64,000 nucleotides of DNA from an uncultured Oscillospiraceae bacterium (GCA_934574095.1 CAKTMW010000002.1:5734-69733), one strand, 5' to 3'. Shown: positions 8,788-18,218, numbered from the stretch's first letter. Numbers and translations: made by a program. Notes: generated by a model not told the origin, from the sequence alone.

Positions 8788-11700
8788 GGGCTCCCTCCTC
8801 TCCGTTTTCCGTCTCCAGCGCGGCCCACAGGGCCGCCTCGTCCATTCTCCGTATCTGCCGCCGCGTGTCCCGGCCCTCGTCAAAATAGCAGGCGGAGGCA
8901 AAGGCACAGTGGGTGCAGGCGCTGTCCTGGGGGCCCCGGACATAGGGGTCGGCGTCGATGTTGCCGCGGGCGATCTCGCCGGTGATCCGGTGCAGCAGGC
9001 GGTCCACATACCGGCCCAGATGGCCCAGCTGGGCCGCCGTGGCCAAATCGCCGGACAGGCTGCCGTCCTTCTTCACGCCGATGGGCAGGTAGCAGGGGCT
9101 CTCCAGGGCGCTGTGCTCCATGGCCCGCAGCACCTGGGGGTCGCTGAGCACCAGTCCCGTGCGGCGCAGGGCGCTTTGCAGGTCGGCCCGCAGCTTTTCG
9201 TCGGTGATGGTGCGCTCCCGGCGCAGGATCACGTCCCGCGCAGGCTGGTACAGTACGCCGCAGGGGACGATGGGATAGCCGAAATACCGCTGGCCCTCCC
9301 GCTCCAGCGTGAAGAGGTACAGCAGCATCTGGATGCCCAGACCGTAGCGGACATCGTTGAGGTCGAAGCTCTTTTTGCCGGTCTTGTAGTCCACCACTCG
9401 GAGATAGAGCCTGCCGTCGTGGAGCCAGCCGTCCACGCGGTCCACCTTGCCGGACACCGACAGGGCCGCGCCGTCCTGCCGGACGGTGATGGCGGGCAGG
9501 TCGCCGTCCCGTCCGCCGAAGCTCAGCTCGAAGGACACGGGGGCAAAATCCGACTGGCGCATCTCCTGGGCGATGCTGGCCACAATGGTATAGGCCGTCT
9601 CCCGCAGCCGCGTGAAGAGATAGCGGAAGCGGGCGGACTTGTTGGGATAGTCGTCGATACGCTGGTCGGCGTAGCGGTTCACGTAGTCCCGCACCATGCT
9701 CCGCAGCGCATCGTCGGACACCTGGGCGTAGCCGCCCTGCGCTTTCACGTCACGGTTGACGTTTTCCAGCAGATAGTGGAGGAAGGTGCCCACCTCCAGG
9801 GCCTCGAAGCCCGCCTTTTTCCGCTCCTTCGCCCGCAGGCCGTACTCCATGAAGTAGCCGAAGTGGCAGGACTTCACCCGGTCGATGCGGCTGGCGGACA
9901 TGACGATGGTCTGGCCGTACAGGGAGCGCACCGCCTCCGGCGACAGGCTGCCCCGCTCCATGTGCCGCGCCCGCTCCATGGCGGACAGGGCCGGGGCGTA
10001 GCGGGGACTCCGGGCAAAGTAGCGCCACAGCTGAGCGTTCTCTCCCGCGGCGCACAGGGCCGTGGCGGGAACGGTCAGGCGGTAGGCCCCGTCCTCCCGC
10101 TGCATCCTTGTCCGGGGGAACAGCCGGGTCAGGCGCTCCACCACAAAGGAGGGCCGCAGCTCCGCGCCGGTCACATCGGTGACGCTCCACGAGACGCGCA
10201 GCTGCTCCGTGGGCTGGACCAGACAGGCATAGATGTTCTGCAATTCGTTGTCCAGGGCGTCGAAGGTGGCGTCGGACAGGGGGATATCCCGCTGTTGGAG
10301 CGCCTGCCGGTCGTCGCTGTCCAGTACGCCGCCGTCCCGGTCGATCTGGGGCAGCAGGTGGTCGTTGGCGCCCAGCAGGAACAGGACGCGGACCCGGTGG
10401 CGGTCGTTGCGGGTGATCTCGCTGACCTTCACCTGATCCAGCGTGGCGGGGATGGTGCCCACGCTGTACTGGGTCAGCACCAGACGCAGCAGCCGGGCGA
10501 ACTCCTCGCCGTCCAACTCCGTGTCCGCCAGAATCTCCACGAACTGGTCCAGCACGCCGCAGAATATCTGCCACAGCTGGGCGTATTCCTCCGCCAGCTG
10601 CACCTGTCCCGCCGCCAGCAGGGCGTCGGCCTTGTCCCGCAGCGCCTCCGGCACACCGGCGTCCGCCGCGAATTCGTACAGCGTCCGGGCCTTGTCGCGG
10701 GCGGCGGGCCGCTCCTTCAAGCCTGTGGCCAGCGCCAGCAGCGGCAGGCGCACCTTCTCCCGGATGCGGTTGATCTCGGCCAGGCGGACGGCCCGCTCGT
10801 CGGTCAGGTCCAGGCCGTAGCCGTCGGGGTTCAGGGTCCAGGGGGTGTCCCGCAGCCACATATTGCCCCGGATGTCCCAGCGGATCACGTAGTTCTCCAG
10901 CAGGTCGCACTCCGCTGCCGTCACGCCGGTCATGCCGGTTTTCAGATAGCGGAACATATCCTCATACTCGAAGCCGCCCGTCACCGCGTCCACGGCGGAC
11001 AGCAGCAGCGTCATCACCGGCTTTTCCAGAATGTCGCTGCGGCGGCTGATGTAGGCGGGGATGCCGTCCCGCCGGAAGACGGACTCCAGCAGCGGGCCGT
11101 AGATATCCATGCTGCGGGTGGCCACGGCCATGTCCCGGTAGCGGTAGCCCTGCTGGGCCAGGCGTCGAATTTGGGCGGCGGCGTACTCCACCTCCGTGTA
11201 GGCGGTGGCCGCCTGATAGAGGGTCACGGCGTCGGTCTCGTCCTCCCAGGGGTCGTCTCCGCCGAAGAAGCAACGCTCCAAGTGGCCCAGCGGGCTGTCG
11301 TCCCGCCGGGTCAGGTAGGTCAGGCGGCATTCCACGCCCGCCTCGCGGGCCATGCGGATGAGCCGCTCCTTCTGGGCGGCGGCGTTCTGGAACTGCTGGC
11401 CGGTCCTGTCGCCCAGCAGCGTCACCGTGACGCTGCGGCACCGCCGCAGGGCCTGGGCCAGGATGCTCTCCTCCTGCTTATTGAAGAAGGAGAAGCCGTC
11501 CAGATACAGGTCCTTCCCGTCCAGATAGCGGGACTGGGGCAGGCTGTCGTGGAGCTTCTGCACGCGGGAGCGGGTGTCGGTGCCGCCGTGGCGCAGTTTG
11601 GCGTCATAGGCGGCGAAGATCAGCGCCACGTCCCGCAGCTTGTCGCCCATGGCCCCCTCCATGTCCGCCACATGGCGGTAGAGGGTCTCCGGCGCGATCT

Positions 11701-12085
11701 GATAGGCGTAGAACTCATCGGCCAGCGCGGTCAGCTGGTGCAGGAACGCCGAGCGCTGAGACGGGCGGCCGAATACCTTCAGCTGGGTGTGCAGCTCCTG
11801 TAAGCACCGGCGCATGGTCAGCAGCTTGCCGCCGTTGTCCAGCGTCACGTCGGCCAGGCCGCCGGTCTCGCCCAGCACGCGGGTGGCAAGGCTCTGGAAG
11901 GTCAGCACCTCGGCGCTGCGGCTGGCGGTGGGACCGCAGGCGCGGCACAGGTCCAGCTCCGCCTCGTGGGAGGTGTGCTCCGGCACCAGCAGGACCTGGG
12001 GACGGCTACTCCGCTCCCGCTCCATGGTCTCCAGTACCCGCGCCGACTTGCCGCTGCCCGCGCGGCCGACCCAGATGGACAGCAT
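8777..12085 (-). CDS. addB: ATP-dependent nuclease subunit B
   Basis: A 1,102-residue AddB. It starts MLSIWVGRAGSGKS, placing a Walker A motif at residues 6-14, behind an AGGAGG site at about 12092. The C-terminal nuclease has the conserved VVDYKTGKKSF near residue 900. A CTHCAFASAC cluster near residue 1058 supplies three of the four cysteines of the [4Fe-4S] site known in Bacillus AddB; the upstream cysteine is probably that of ESPCYLP. The frame stays open far upstream, into the neighbouring plus-strand gene, but that extension is an artefact of base composition. It is the first gene of the addB-addA operon. Confidence 0.95.
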   Translation of the reverse strand: MLSIWVGRAGSGKSARVLETMERERSSRPQVLLVPEHTSHEAELDLCRACGPTASRSAEVLTFQSLATRVLGETGGLADVTLDNGGKLLTMRRCLQELHTQLKVFGRPSQRSAFLHQLTALADEFYAYQIAPETLYRHVADMEGAMGDKLRDVALIFAAYDAKLRHGGTDTRSRVQKLHDSLPQSRYLDGKDLYLDGFSFFNKQEESILAQALRRCRSVTVTLLGDRTGQQFQNAAAQKERLIRMAREAGVECRLTYLTRRDDSPLGHLERCFFGGDDPWEDETDAVTLYQAATAYTEVEYAAAQIRRLAQQGYRYRDMAVATRSMDIYGPLLESVFRRDGIPAYISRRSDILEKPVMTLLLSAVDAVTGGFEYEDMFRYLKTGMTGVTAAECDLLENYVIRWDIRGNMWLRDTPWTLNPDGYGLDLTDERAVRLAEINRIREKVRLPLLALATGLKERPAARDKARTLYEFAADAGVPEALRDKADALLAAGQVQLAEEYAQLWQIFCGVLDQFVEILADTELDGEEFARLLRLVLTQYSVGTIPATLDQVKVSEITRNDRHRVRVLFLLGANDHLLPQIDRDGGVLDSDDRQALQQRDIPLSDATFDALDNELQNIYACLVQPTEQLRVSWSVTDVTGAELRPSFVVERLTRLFPRTRMQREDGAYRLTVPATALCAAGENAQLWRYFARSPRYAPALSAMERARHMERGSLSPEAVRSLYGQTIVMSASRIDRVKSCHFGYFMEYGLRAKERKKAGFEALEVGTFLHYLLENVNRDVKAQGGYAQVSDDALRSMVRDYVNRYADQRIDDYPNKSARFRYLFTRLRETAYTIVASIAQEMRQSDFAPVSFELSFGGRDGDLPAITVRQDGAALSVSGKVDRVDGWLHDGRLYLRVVDYKTGKKSFDLNDVRYGLGIQMLLYLFTLEREGQRYFGYPIVPCGVLYQPARDVILRRERTITDEKLRADLQSALRRTGLVLSDPQVLRAMEHSALESPCYLPIGVKKDGSLSGDLATAAQLGHLGRYVDRLLHRITGEIARGNIDADPYVRGPQDSACTHCAFASACYFDEGRDTRRQIRRMDEAALWAALETENGEEGAHGC

Positions 12086-12124
12086 AGGCGTGTCCTCCTT
12101 TCGTTTGGGGTGGTCTTTGGGGCT

Positions 12125-12152
12125 ATTATACCGTATTTGGGGGCGTTTGGAA
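12125..12152 (-). promoter_or_regulatory. Probable promoter of addBA
   Basis: Minus strand TATAAT at 12125-12130, with a TTCCAA or TTTCCA hexamer 16-17 bases upstream. It is about 40 bases before the addB start. Confidence 0.55.
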
Positions 12153-12190
12153 AGCGGCGTGTAGAAAATAAAAAATATCCGACATTTCTC

Positions 12191-12219
12191 TTGCAAAATG
12201 GCGGCTATACTGGTAGCAT
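12191..12219 (+). promoter_or_regulatory. Probable promoter of the first transglutaminase-fold gene
   Basis: TTGCAA, 17 bases, TAGCAT, ending 34 bases before the ATG at 12254. Confidence 0.5.
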
Positions 12220-12253
12220 GGTAGTATCGAAAAAACGACAGGAGAGAGAAACC

Positions 12254-13888
12254 ATGAAAAACTTGAGGAAACGTTTCACCGCAGCGCTGTGCGCCGTGGT
12301 GATGGCAGCAGCGCTGCTGCCAGGCCAGGTGTGGGCGGAGGAGCTGACCGCGGCTCCGGCAGAGGAGCCCAGCCAGGCTCCGGCGGAGGTCCAGGCCGTG
12401 GAGGAGGAAACGACCGCGGCGGAAGCGGTCGAGGAGGAGCCGGAGGACGCCGTGCCTGAGACGGCGGTATGGCTGCGCTCCGACCCCACCACCCACGAGC
12501 TGGTGGAGGTCGACCTGCCTGCGGACGCGGCCACTTCCTGGGAGGATATACTTGGACAGAATATCGCCACGCTGAACGAAGACGGCCTGGGCGAAGATGA
12601 CGAGTGGATCGAGCGGTATTTCGACCTGGTGACAGTACCCCGGTATGGGTTTGAAATGATAAAAGACAACAGCGACGCACGGTATATCTATAATATCATC
12701 ATGGCGCTGGCTACCATCAACGCCCCCAGCAACGCCTGGTTCATTCCCTACTCTATCGACAGTGACATCAACTGTTCCCCGGACAACGCCGCCCTGGCGA
12801 TGCACGCCTTTATCGCGGACTATCCGGAAATGTTCTGGTCCGAGCCGATGTACGGTATCAATGATGCCGGTGACCGCTGTACAGCTGTAGCCATCGTTTA
12901 TAACAAACACCAGGAAAACGTATTTACCGAACGGGACGCCTTTCTGACCGCCGTGGACGGCATTCTGGCGGGCATGCCCGACGGCAGCGACTATGAAAAG
13001 GAACTGTATCTCCATGACACGCTGATCAAAAACGTCATCTATGACATGGACTATGCTGAGGAACAAAACGCCTATTCCGCGCTGGTGAACGGACGGGCCG
13101 TCTGCGCCGGGTACGCCTACGCCTTTCAGTACCTGCTGATGCGGGCGGGCATCGAGAGCTATTACGTGGTGGGAAAATCCCACGGCGAGGGCCATGCCTG
13201 GAACCTGGCGAAGATCGGCGGCCAGTGGTACTATGTGGACCTCACCTGGGATGACCCTCAGATGAAAGATGAAAACCAAAACCTCATCGAGTCCCCCTAC
13301 TCTCCCCATTACGCCTACTTCAACATCACCACGGAGATGCTGACACAGGATCACGACCTCTCTGGCCAGCCGGAAAACGTGCCGCTGCCGGAGTGTAACA
13401 GCATCAACGCGTTTTATCACAATGTCAACCACAGTATCGTCACCACCCCGGAGGGTCTTATGGACCGGGTCGTAGCCACACTGCGGTACAATCAAGGTGA
13501 AGCCCGCCTGTACGCGGACGGCATCGACGCCGCCGAAATTCTGAATTGGTATATAAAGGACAACATCTTCAAAGCAATCTGCAATGCCCTCGGCGCTACC
13601 GGGAATATCTCGTTTGGGGGAGGCGTTGCCGGAAACGAATGTGTGCTGATCTTTAAGGGCAGCTTTGTTCCGCCACCTGTTGGCGAGTTGAACGGAATCG
13701 GCAATGTGGACATTACGGACATGCAGCTGCTGTATCAATATCTCACCACCGACACCGTTCCCCACGACCAGACAACGCTGTCGTTGGATGCTTTCCTGCA
13801 AAACGCCAATGTCAACGGCGACAAGGACGGCGTCATCGACGTCTACGATTTGCAGCTACTGTACGAGATGGTCAACGGACTCGTGTAA
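12254..13888 (+). CDS. Exported transglutaminase-fold protein with dockerin-like C-terminus
   Basis: A 544-residue exported protein starting MKNLRKRFTAALC behind GGAGAGAG, with a signal peptide ending near VWAEE and a Glu/Ala-rich linker. The transglutaminase-like fold shows a Cys-His-Asp triad: VCAGYAYAF (Cys near 284), GHAWNLA (His near 313) and YYVDLTWDDP (Asp near 328). Such domains act as proteases or peptide-modifying enzymes; the substrate is unknown. Residues about 479-544 are a dockerin-like pair of helices, DITDMQLLYQYL and NVNGDKDGVIDVYDLQLLY, the second with a full calcium loop. It is closely similar in architecture to the next gene, and its C-terminus resembles that of the LRR protein at 1524. 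Confidence 0.85.
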   Translation: MKNLRKRFTAALCAVVMAAALLPGQVWAEELTAAPAEEPSQAPAEVQAVEEETTAAEAVEEEPEDAVPETAVWLRSDPTTHELVEVDLPADAATSWEDILGQNIATLNEDGLGEDDEWIERYFDLVTVPRYGFEMIKDNSDARYIYNIIMALATINAPSNAWFIPYSIDSDINCSPDNAALAMHAFIADYPEMFWSEPMYGINDAGDRCTAVAIVYNKHQENVFTERDAFLTAVDGILAGMPDGSDYEKELYLHDTLIKNVIYDMDYAEEQNAYSALVNGRAVCAGYAYAFQYLLMRAGIESYYVVGKSHGEGHAWNLAKIGGQWYYVDLTWDDPQMKDENQNLIESPYSPHYAYFNITTEMLTQDHDLSGQPENVPLPECNSINAFYHNVNHSIVTTPEGLMDRVVATLRYNQGEARLYADGIDAAEILNWYIKDNIFKAICNALGATGNISFGGGVAGNECVLIFKGSFVPPPVGELNGIGNVDITDMQLLYQYLTTDTVPHDQTTLSLDAFLQNANVNGDKDGVIDVYDLQLLYEMVNGLV

Positions 13889-13898
13889 AAACAATGGG

Positions 13899-13924
13899 AA
13901 AAAGCGTCCTTGCGGACGCTTTTT
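13899..13924 (+). terminator. Rho-independent terminator
   Basis: An 11-bp stem (AAAAAGCGTCC and its complement) with a 4-base loop, ending in TTTTTCTTTT. It lies 10 bases after the preceding stop. Confidence 0.85.
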
Positions 13925-13937
13925 CTTTTGATTTGTC

Positions 13938-13966
13938 TTGTCAAGTCCCGGCGGAGCTGGTACAAT
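13938..13966 (+). promoter_or_regulatory. Sigma-A promoter of the second transglutaminase-fold gene
   Basis: TTGTCA, 17 bases, TACAAT, 33 bases before the ATG at 14000. It follows directly on the upstream terminator, so the two similar genes are separate units. Confidence 0.7.
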
Positions 13967-13999
13967 ATGGAAAAGATCAGCCGGAGGGAGGCGGAACCT

Positions 14000-15325
14000 A
14001 TGATCACACGCGGAAAACGTCTGACGGCGCTGCTGTGCGCCGCGGCGATGGCCCTCACACTGCTGCCGGGCCGGGTCTGGGCGGAGACGGCCGCCCTCCC
14101 GGAGGAGGATGACTTCCTGTCCGCCTCCGTCACCTGCGGCAACCCCCTGTACCCGGAGCTGGGCGTGGAGGAGAGCGTCTCCTACGACGCGCCGGAGGCG
14201 GTCACGCTGGCGGCGGAGGACGCCATCGGCGACGGCAGCACCTTCGCCACGATAGAGGAGGCCGCTGCCTATGTGCGGCAGCAGTTCCGGGCGCGGGAGC
14301 AGATGCTGTTCTTCTACACCGGCTATCCGGAGGGCGGCCCCCTGGCCCCGCTGGATGAGGTGGACCAGAGCGCCAACTACACAGAAAATGAGCAGGCGCT
14401 GGTGGACGGCGGCGCCAGCCACCAGGATATCATCCAGCGGCGGCGGCTCACCCGATACCTGACCACACTGGTGCGGCAGCAGCTGCTGCCGGAGGCCTTC
14501 CGCCACGACCCCAAGGACCCCACCGGCGGCGACTATATGCGCTATCAGTACAGCAAGGTCCGCTACTCCGCGTCGTGGTACGGCGGAGTCTTCGGCGTGA
14601 CCATCACCTTCACCTATTTCACCACCGCCCAGCAGGAGGCGGAGCTGGACATGGCCACGGCGGAGCTGCTGAACTATCTGGGCGTGAAGGGCATGACGGA
14701 CTACGGCAAGCTGAAGGCCATCTACGGCTGGGTCTGCGACCACGTGACCTACGACTACGAAAACCTGACGGACGACACGTACCTTCTCATGCGCTCGGCC
14801 TACGCCGCCATGATACACAAGACCGCCATCTGTCAGGGCTACGCCGTGCTGCTGTACCGGCTGTCGCTGATGGCGGGTCTGGACGTCCGCATCGTCAAGG
14901 GCACCGGCAGGGGCCAGCCCCACGGCTGGAACCTGGTGCGGATGGGTCCCAACTGGTACTTCGCCGACAGCACCTGGGACGCGGGCCGCAAGGGCTGGTC
15001 TTGGTTCCTGAAGCCCACCCTGGACTATCACCAGCTGGACGACGAGGACGCGGCCATGACGGTCCGGTACCCTCTGGGCAGCGCGGATTTCTCGCCAGAG
15101 GCGCTGGCCGGTGAAAGGGGCAAGCTCAACGGCGGCGGCGACGCCGACGTGACGGATATGCAGCTGCTGTACGAGTATCTGACCACGGACGCCGTGCCGG
15201 AGGGTGCGCGGGACGACGGCGTGTTTACCTTTGCCGCCGACATGAACGGCGACGAGTACATTGACGTCTATGATCTGCAGGCGCTGTACGAGACGATCAG
15301 CAGCTTGCGGAAAGCGGCAGCGTGA
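14000..15325 (+). CDS. Second exported transglutaminase-fold protein with dockerin-like C-terminus
   Basis: A 441-residue exported protein starting MITRGKRLTALLCAAAMAL behind GGAGGGAGG, with a cleavage site near VWAETA. The transglutaminase-like core has TAICQGYAVLLYRL (Cys near 277), PHGWNLV (His near 307) and WYFADSTWD (Asp near 321). Residues about 376-433 repeat the dockerin-like module (DVTDMQLLYEYLTTD, then DMNGDEYIDVYDLQALY). It is a relative of the preceding gene rather than a recent copy: the N-terminal halves differ and the codons have diverged. It is probably surface-located; the substrate is unknown. Confidence 0.84.
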   Translation: MITRGKRLTALLCAAAMALTLLPGRVWAETAALPEEDDFLSASVTCGNPLYPELGVEESVSYDAPEAVTLAAEDAIGDGSTFATIEEAAAYVRQQFRAREQMLFFYTGYPEGGPLAPLDEVDQSANYTENEQALVDGGASHQDIIQRRRLTRYLTTLVRQQLLPEAFRHDPKDPTGGDYMRYQYSKVRYSASWYGGVFGVTITFTYFTTAQQEAELDMATAELLNYLGVKGMTDYGKLKAIYGWVCDHVTYDYENLTDDTYLLMRSAYAAMIHKTAICQGYAVLLYRLSLMAGLDVRIVKGTGRGQPHGWNLVRMGPNWYFADSTWDAGRKGWSWFLKPTLDYHQLDDEDAAMTVRYPLGSADFSPEALAGERGKLNGGGDADVTDMQLLYEYLTTDAVPEGARDDGVFTFAADMNGDEYIDVYDLQALYETISSLRKAAA

Positions 15326-15417
15326 CGGCAGCGCAGGCCTGTCCCTCCGCGTCCCCCGCCTCCCCCAATGTCATACAGCGTCAAATTGTAAACTTTTCCC
15401 CGTACCCCCGGCGGTTA

Positions 15418-15446
15418 TTGCAAAACGGAGTGAAGCGTGGTATGAT
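15418..15446 (+). promoter_or_regulatory. Sigma-A promoter of the LtaS-type gene
   Basis: TTGCAA, 17 bases, TATGAT, about 70 bases upstream of the ATG at 15518. Confidence 0.65.
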
Positions 15447-15517
15447 ATTCAAACTGCCGTTTTCGGCATATTCTGACGACCTTCGTCCCGCCGGGACGCT
15501 TGACAAAGGAGACCTCT

Positions 15518-17638
15518 ATGGAAGAGAAACACACCCGTCTGGAACAGCCCCAGGCCGAAACGCCCCCCAAGCGCAGCCTGTGGCCGCTGTTCTTTTTCCC
15601 CATGGCGCTTTTGTATCACGAGCTGCTGCTGCGGACCTGCGACCGCACCGTCCCCTTCCTGGACACGGCGCTGGCGTATATCCTGCTGTTCTCCGCGGCG
15701 GGCGGCTTTCTGCTGTCGGCGCTGGTGGATATTTTGCCCCAAAAGGCCGCCCACATCGTCACCTACGTTCTGTGCGTGTTCTGGACGGTGCTGACGTGCA
15801 TTGAGCTGTGCTGCAAGAGCTATTTCAAGAGCTACTGGGGTCTCAGCTTCATCACTCAGATGACCGGCAATGTGGTGGGCAACTTCTTCTCCACCATGAT
15901 CGAGATCATCCTCAGCCGCATCGTGTTTATCCTGCTGGCCTTCGTGCCGCTTATTGCTCTGATCATCTTCCGCCGCCATTTGCTGCCGGGGAAGGCCCTC
16001 AGCGTCCGCTGCCGCGTCATCGCCCTGGCGGTGTTCCTGGTGTGCCAGGCGGCGGGCAGCGCACTGTGCTATACCGGCGAGGACCGGGGCGACTACACCT
16101 ACAACTACGTCACCGACCGGGCCGTGCCCCGGTTCGGTCTGGCGGCGTCCATCCGGCTGGAGGCCCAGTACGCCGTCTTCGGTCTGCCGGACGCCCCGGT
16201 GATCCAGGTGGACGAGCCGGAACCGGTGCCGGACGCGCCGGTGGTCTACGACTATAACAAGATGGAGCTGGACTTCACCGCCACCTCCGATCTGGTGGGC
16301 GGCTCCACGCTGGAGAACATGCACAACTACTTCAGCAGCAAGACCGCCAGCCAGCAGAACGAGTACACCGGTATGTTCAAGGGCAAGAACCTGATCCAAA
16401 TCACCGCCGAGGCCTTCTCCCCCTACGTCATCAGCAAGGAGCTGACCCCCACCCTCTATAAGCTGACCCACGAGGGCTTCGTGTTCACCAACTACTACCA
16501 GCCCGGCTGGGGACAGTCCACCACCGGCGGCGAGTTCGCCCACATGACCGGCATCATCCCCACGTGGGTCAACGGCAATCTCAGCTTCTACGCCAGCCAT
16601 CAGGACTATATGCCCTTCGCCCTGGGCAACCAGTTCCGGGCGCTGGGCTATACCACCGTGGCCTATCACAACAACTCCTACACCTACTACAACCGCCACC
16701 TGACCCACCCCAATCTGGGCTATGATTACTACGGTCAGGGCAACGGCCTGACCCTCACCGTCCCCGGCTGGCCCTACTCCGATCTGGAGATGATGGAGCT
16801 GACCGCCCCGGCGTATATCGAGGATTACGTGAACACCGGCAAGCCCTTCCACGCCTACTATATGTCCGTCAGCGGACACGCCAACTGGGGCTGGGGCAAC
16901 GCCATGTCCGCCAAGAACCGGGAGGCCGCCGTGGCCGCCTATCCCGACGCCTCTCAGCCGGTGCAGGGCTACATCGCCGCCAATCTGGAGCTGGAATACG
17001 CCCTCACCTACCTGCTGGAGCAGCTGGAGGCCGCCGGCATCGCCGACGACACCGTCATCTGCATGACCGCCGACCACTACCCCTACGCCCTGGTCACCGA
17101 TGACGTGGACTACTATCAGGAGCTCAGCGGCAAGCAGGACAGCGAGCTGGATATCTCCCGCTACAAGAACACGTGGCTGCTGTGGAGCGGCAGCATGGAG
17201 AGCAGCGTCACCGTCAACACCCCCTGCTCCGCCATCGACATTCTGCCCACCGTCAGCAACCTGTTCGGGCTTGAGTTCGACTCCCGGCTCATGTCGGGTC
17301 ACGACGTGTTCGCCCAGAACTACAACGCCGCCCAGGCCAGCACCTGTATGCCGCTGGTGATCCTGCCCACCAACCGGGGGTACAGCTGGATCACCGCCGC
17401 CGGGACCTACGACGCCAAGACCCGCACCTTCACCCCCAATCCCGGCATCACCGTGGCGGACGACTACGTGAAGACCGTGTCCTCGCTGGTGGACGCCAAA
17501 TACTCCTATGCCCGCCAGCTGATTCAGTATGACTACGCGGGCGTGGTGCTGCACCATCCTCAGGCCACCCACGTGATGGCCGCGCCCCCCAAACCGCCTG
17601 CCGCCAGCTCCCCCCTGGGGGATGACACAGCGGAATGA
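15518..17638 (+). CDS. LTA synthase family sulfatase (membrane phosphoglycerol transferase type)
   Basis: A 706-residue membrane enzyme. Residues about 20-230 hold four to five hydrophobic segments, starting SLWPLFFFPMALLYHELLL. An extracellular sulfatase-fold domain follows: KNLIQITAEAFSP (metal Glu), the GWGQSTTGGEFAHMTG segment that matches the catalytic-threonine region of LtaS, and TADHYPYAL near 517. LtaS-type enzymes move glycerol phosphate from phosphatidylglycerol onto lipoteichoic acid or related glycolipids. AAGGAG lies 7 bases before the ATG; an in-frame TTG six codons earlier is less likely. It is transcribed alone, with a promoter at 15418 and a terminator at 17703. Confidence 0.88.
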   Translation: MEEKHTRLEQPQAETPPKRSLWPLFFFPMALLYHELLLRTCDRTVPFLDTALAYILLFSAAGGFLLSALVDILPQKAAHIVTYVLCVFWTVLTCIELCCKSYFKSYWGLSFITQMTGNVVGNFFSTMIEIILSRIVFILLAFVPLIALIIFRRHLLPGKALSVRCRVIALAVFLVCQAAGSALCYTGEDRGDYTYNYVTDRAVPRFGLAASIRLEAQYAVFGLPDAPVIQVDEPEPVPDAPVVYDYNKMELDFTATSDLVGGSTLENMHNYFSSKTASQQNEYTGMFKGKNLIQITAEAFSPYVISKELTPTLYKLTHEGFVFTNYYQPGWGQSTTGGEFAHMTGIIPTWVNGNLSFYASHQDYMPFALGNQFRALGYTTVAYHNNSYTYYNRHLTHPNLGYDYYGQGNGLTLTVPGWPYSDLEMMELTAPAYIEDYVNTGKPFHAYYMSVSGHANWGWGNAMSAKNREAAVAAYPDASQPVQGYIAANLELEYALTYLLEQLEAAGIADDTVICMTADHYPYALVTDDVDYYQELSGKQDSELDISRYKNTWLLWSGSMESSVTVNTPCSAIDILPTVSNLFGLEFDSRLMSGHDVFAQNYNAAQASTCMPLVILPTNRGYSWITAAGTYDAKTRTFTPNPGITVADDYVKTVSSLVDAKYSYARQLIQYDYAGVVLHHPQATHVMAAPPKPPAASSPLGDDTAE

Positions 17639-17702
17639 GCCATTCCCATCATGCCGCGTAGCGGCATACCGCAGCTTTTCGCTCTTATCTTTTCTCTCAA
17701 CA

Positions 17703-17734
17703 AAAAACTCCCTCGTAAGAGGGAGCTTTTTTTG
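17703..17734 (+). terminator. Rho-independent terminator of the LtaS-type gene
   Basis: A perfect stem of about 10 bp (ACTCCCTC with GAGGGAG) with a GTAA loop, then seven T. Confidence 0.85.
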
Positions 17735-17823
17735 TCTTTGTTGCCCTTTTGCGGGCAACCCGCCCGGAATGTTCCGCTATGGGTAAAAGGGCAGACCGCC
17801 CGGAAATAATGGAGGTAATTCTT

Positions 17824-18129
17824 ATGAGCGATAAGAAACGGCCCGGTATGATCCTGTATTTTGAGCTGCGCAGCGTCTTTGCGCATCTGTCCGGCGAAAA
17901 CTGCCGCGCTCTGCTGCTGGCCATGATGGACTACGCGGACAACGGCCTTCTCCCCGAACGACTTGACCCCTCGCTGATCTGTGTCTGGGAGCTGATCCGT
18001 GCCCGTCTGGACGCGGATGACCAGCGCTACCAGTCCCGTGTGCAGGCCGCCCGCAGAGCCGCCCTGATCCGCTGGCAGGGAACCGATGATGCGGACGCAT
18101 ACGCTCCATGCCAACATAACGAAACCTAA
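17824..18129 (+). CDS. Short DUF6291-like phage protein, probably truncated by frameshift
   Basis: A 101-residue protein starting MSDKKRPGMILYFELRSVFA behind GGAGGTAA. The hydrophobic ILYFELRSVFAHLS opening, the LLLAMMDYADNG segment and the DADDQRYQ region resemble the N-terminus of DUF6291-type phage proteins (recognised from memory, not searched). Family members are usually longer and end in a polar Lys/Asn-rich tail. Here the frame stops at 18129, while the +1 frame from about 18086 continues with a polar tail (KPKKTKQSHSQPNAPNP) of exactly that kind, suggesting a frameshift. It sits just upstream of the orphan terminase. Confidence 0.55.
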   Translation: MSDKKRPGMILYFELRSVFAHLSGENCRALLLAMMDYADNGLLPERLDPSLICVWELIRARLDADDQRYQSRVQAARRAALIRWQGTDDADAYAPCQHNET

Positions 18130-18197
18130 AAAAACAAAACAGAGCCATTCTCAACCAAACGCCCCAAACCCCATTCCGCACACCAACGCACAAAATT

Positions 18198-18218
18198 GTG
18201 GAAAACTCTGTGGAAAAC
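18198..18218 (+). repeat. Tandem TGTGGAAAAC pair and start of an intergenic repeat tract
   Basis: Two copies of TGTGGAAAAC lie 11 bases apart (18198 and 18209). They differ from a DnaA box in one base each. The rest of the 304-base gap between the DUF6291-like gene and the terminase holds only a family B palindrome (18267-18350) and no further gene. Confidence 0.5.

Noticed and set aside
5221-11803. Very long plus-strand frames (952 and 1,036 residues) opposite addA and addB
   Set aside because: They are antisense to genes with intact helicase and nuclease motifs, have no family features and show His/Gln/Gly-rich composition.
12086-13801. N-terminal extension of addB to 1,674 residues
   Set aside because: The frame is merely open. 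AddB begins at MLSIWVGRAGSGKS with AGGAGG upstream, and the extension runs antisense through an exported protein gene and its promoter.
18198-18218. Replication origin suggested by two TGTGGAAAAC motifs
   Set aside because: They deviate from the DnaA box at the same position, there are only two, and neither dnaA nor dnaN nor an AT-rich unwinding region is nearby.
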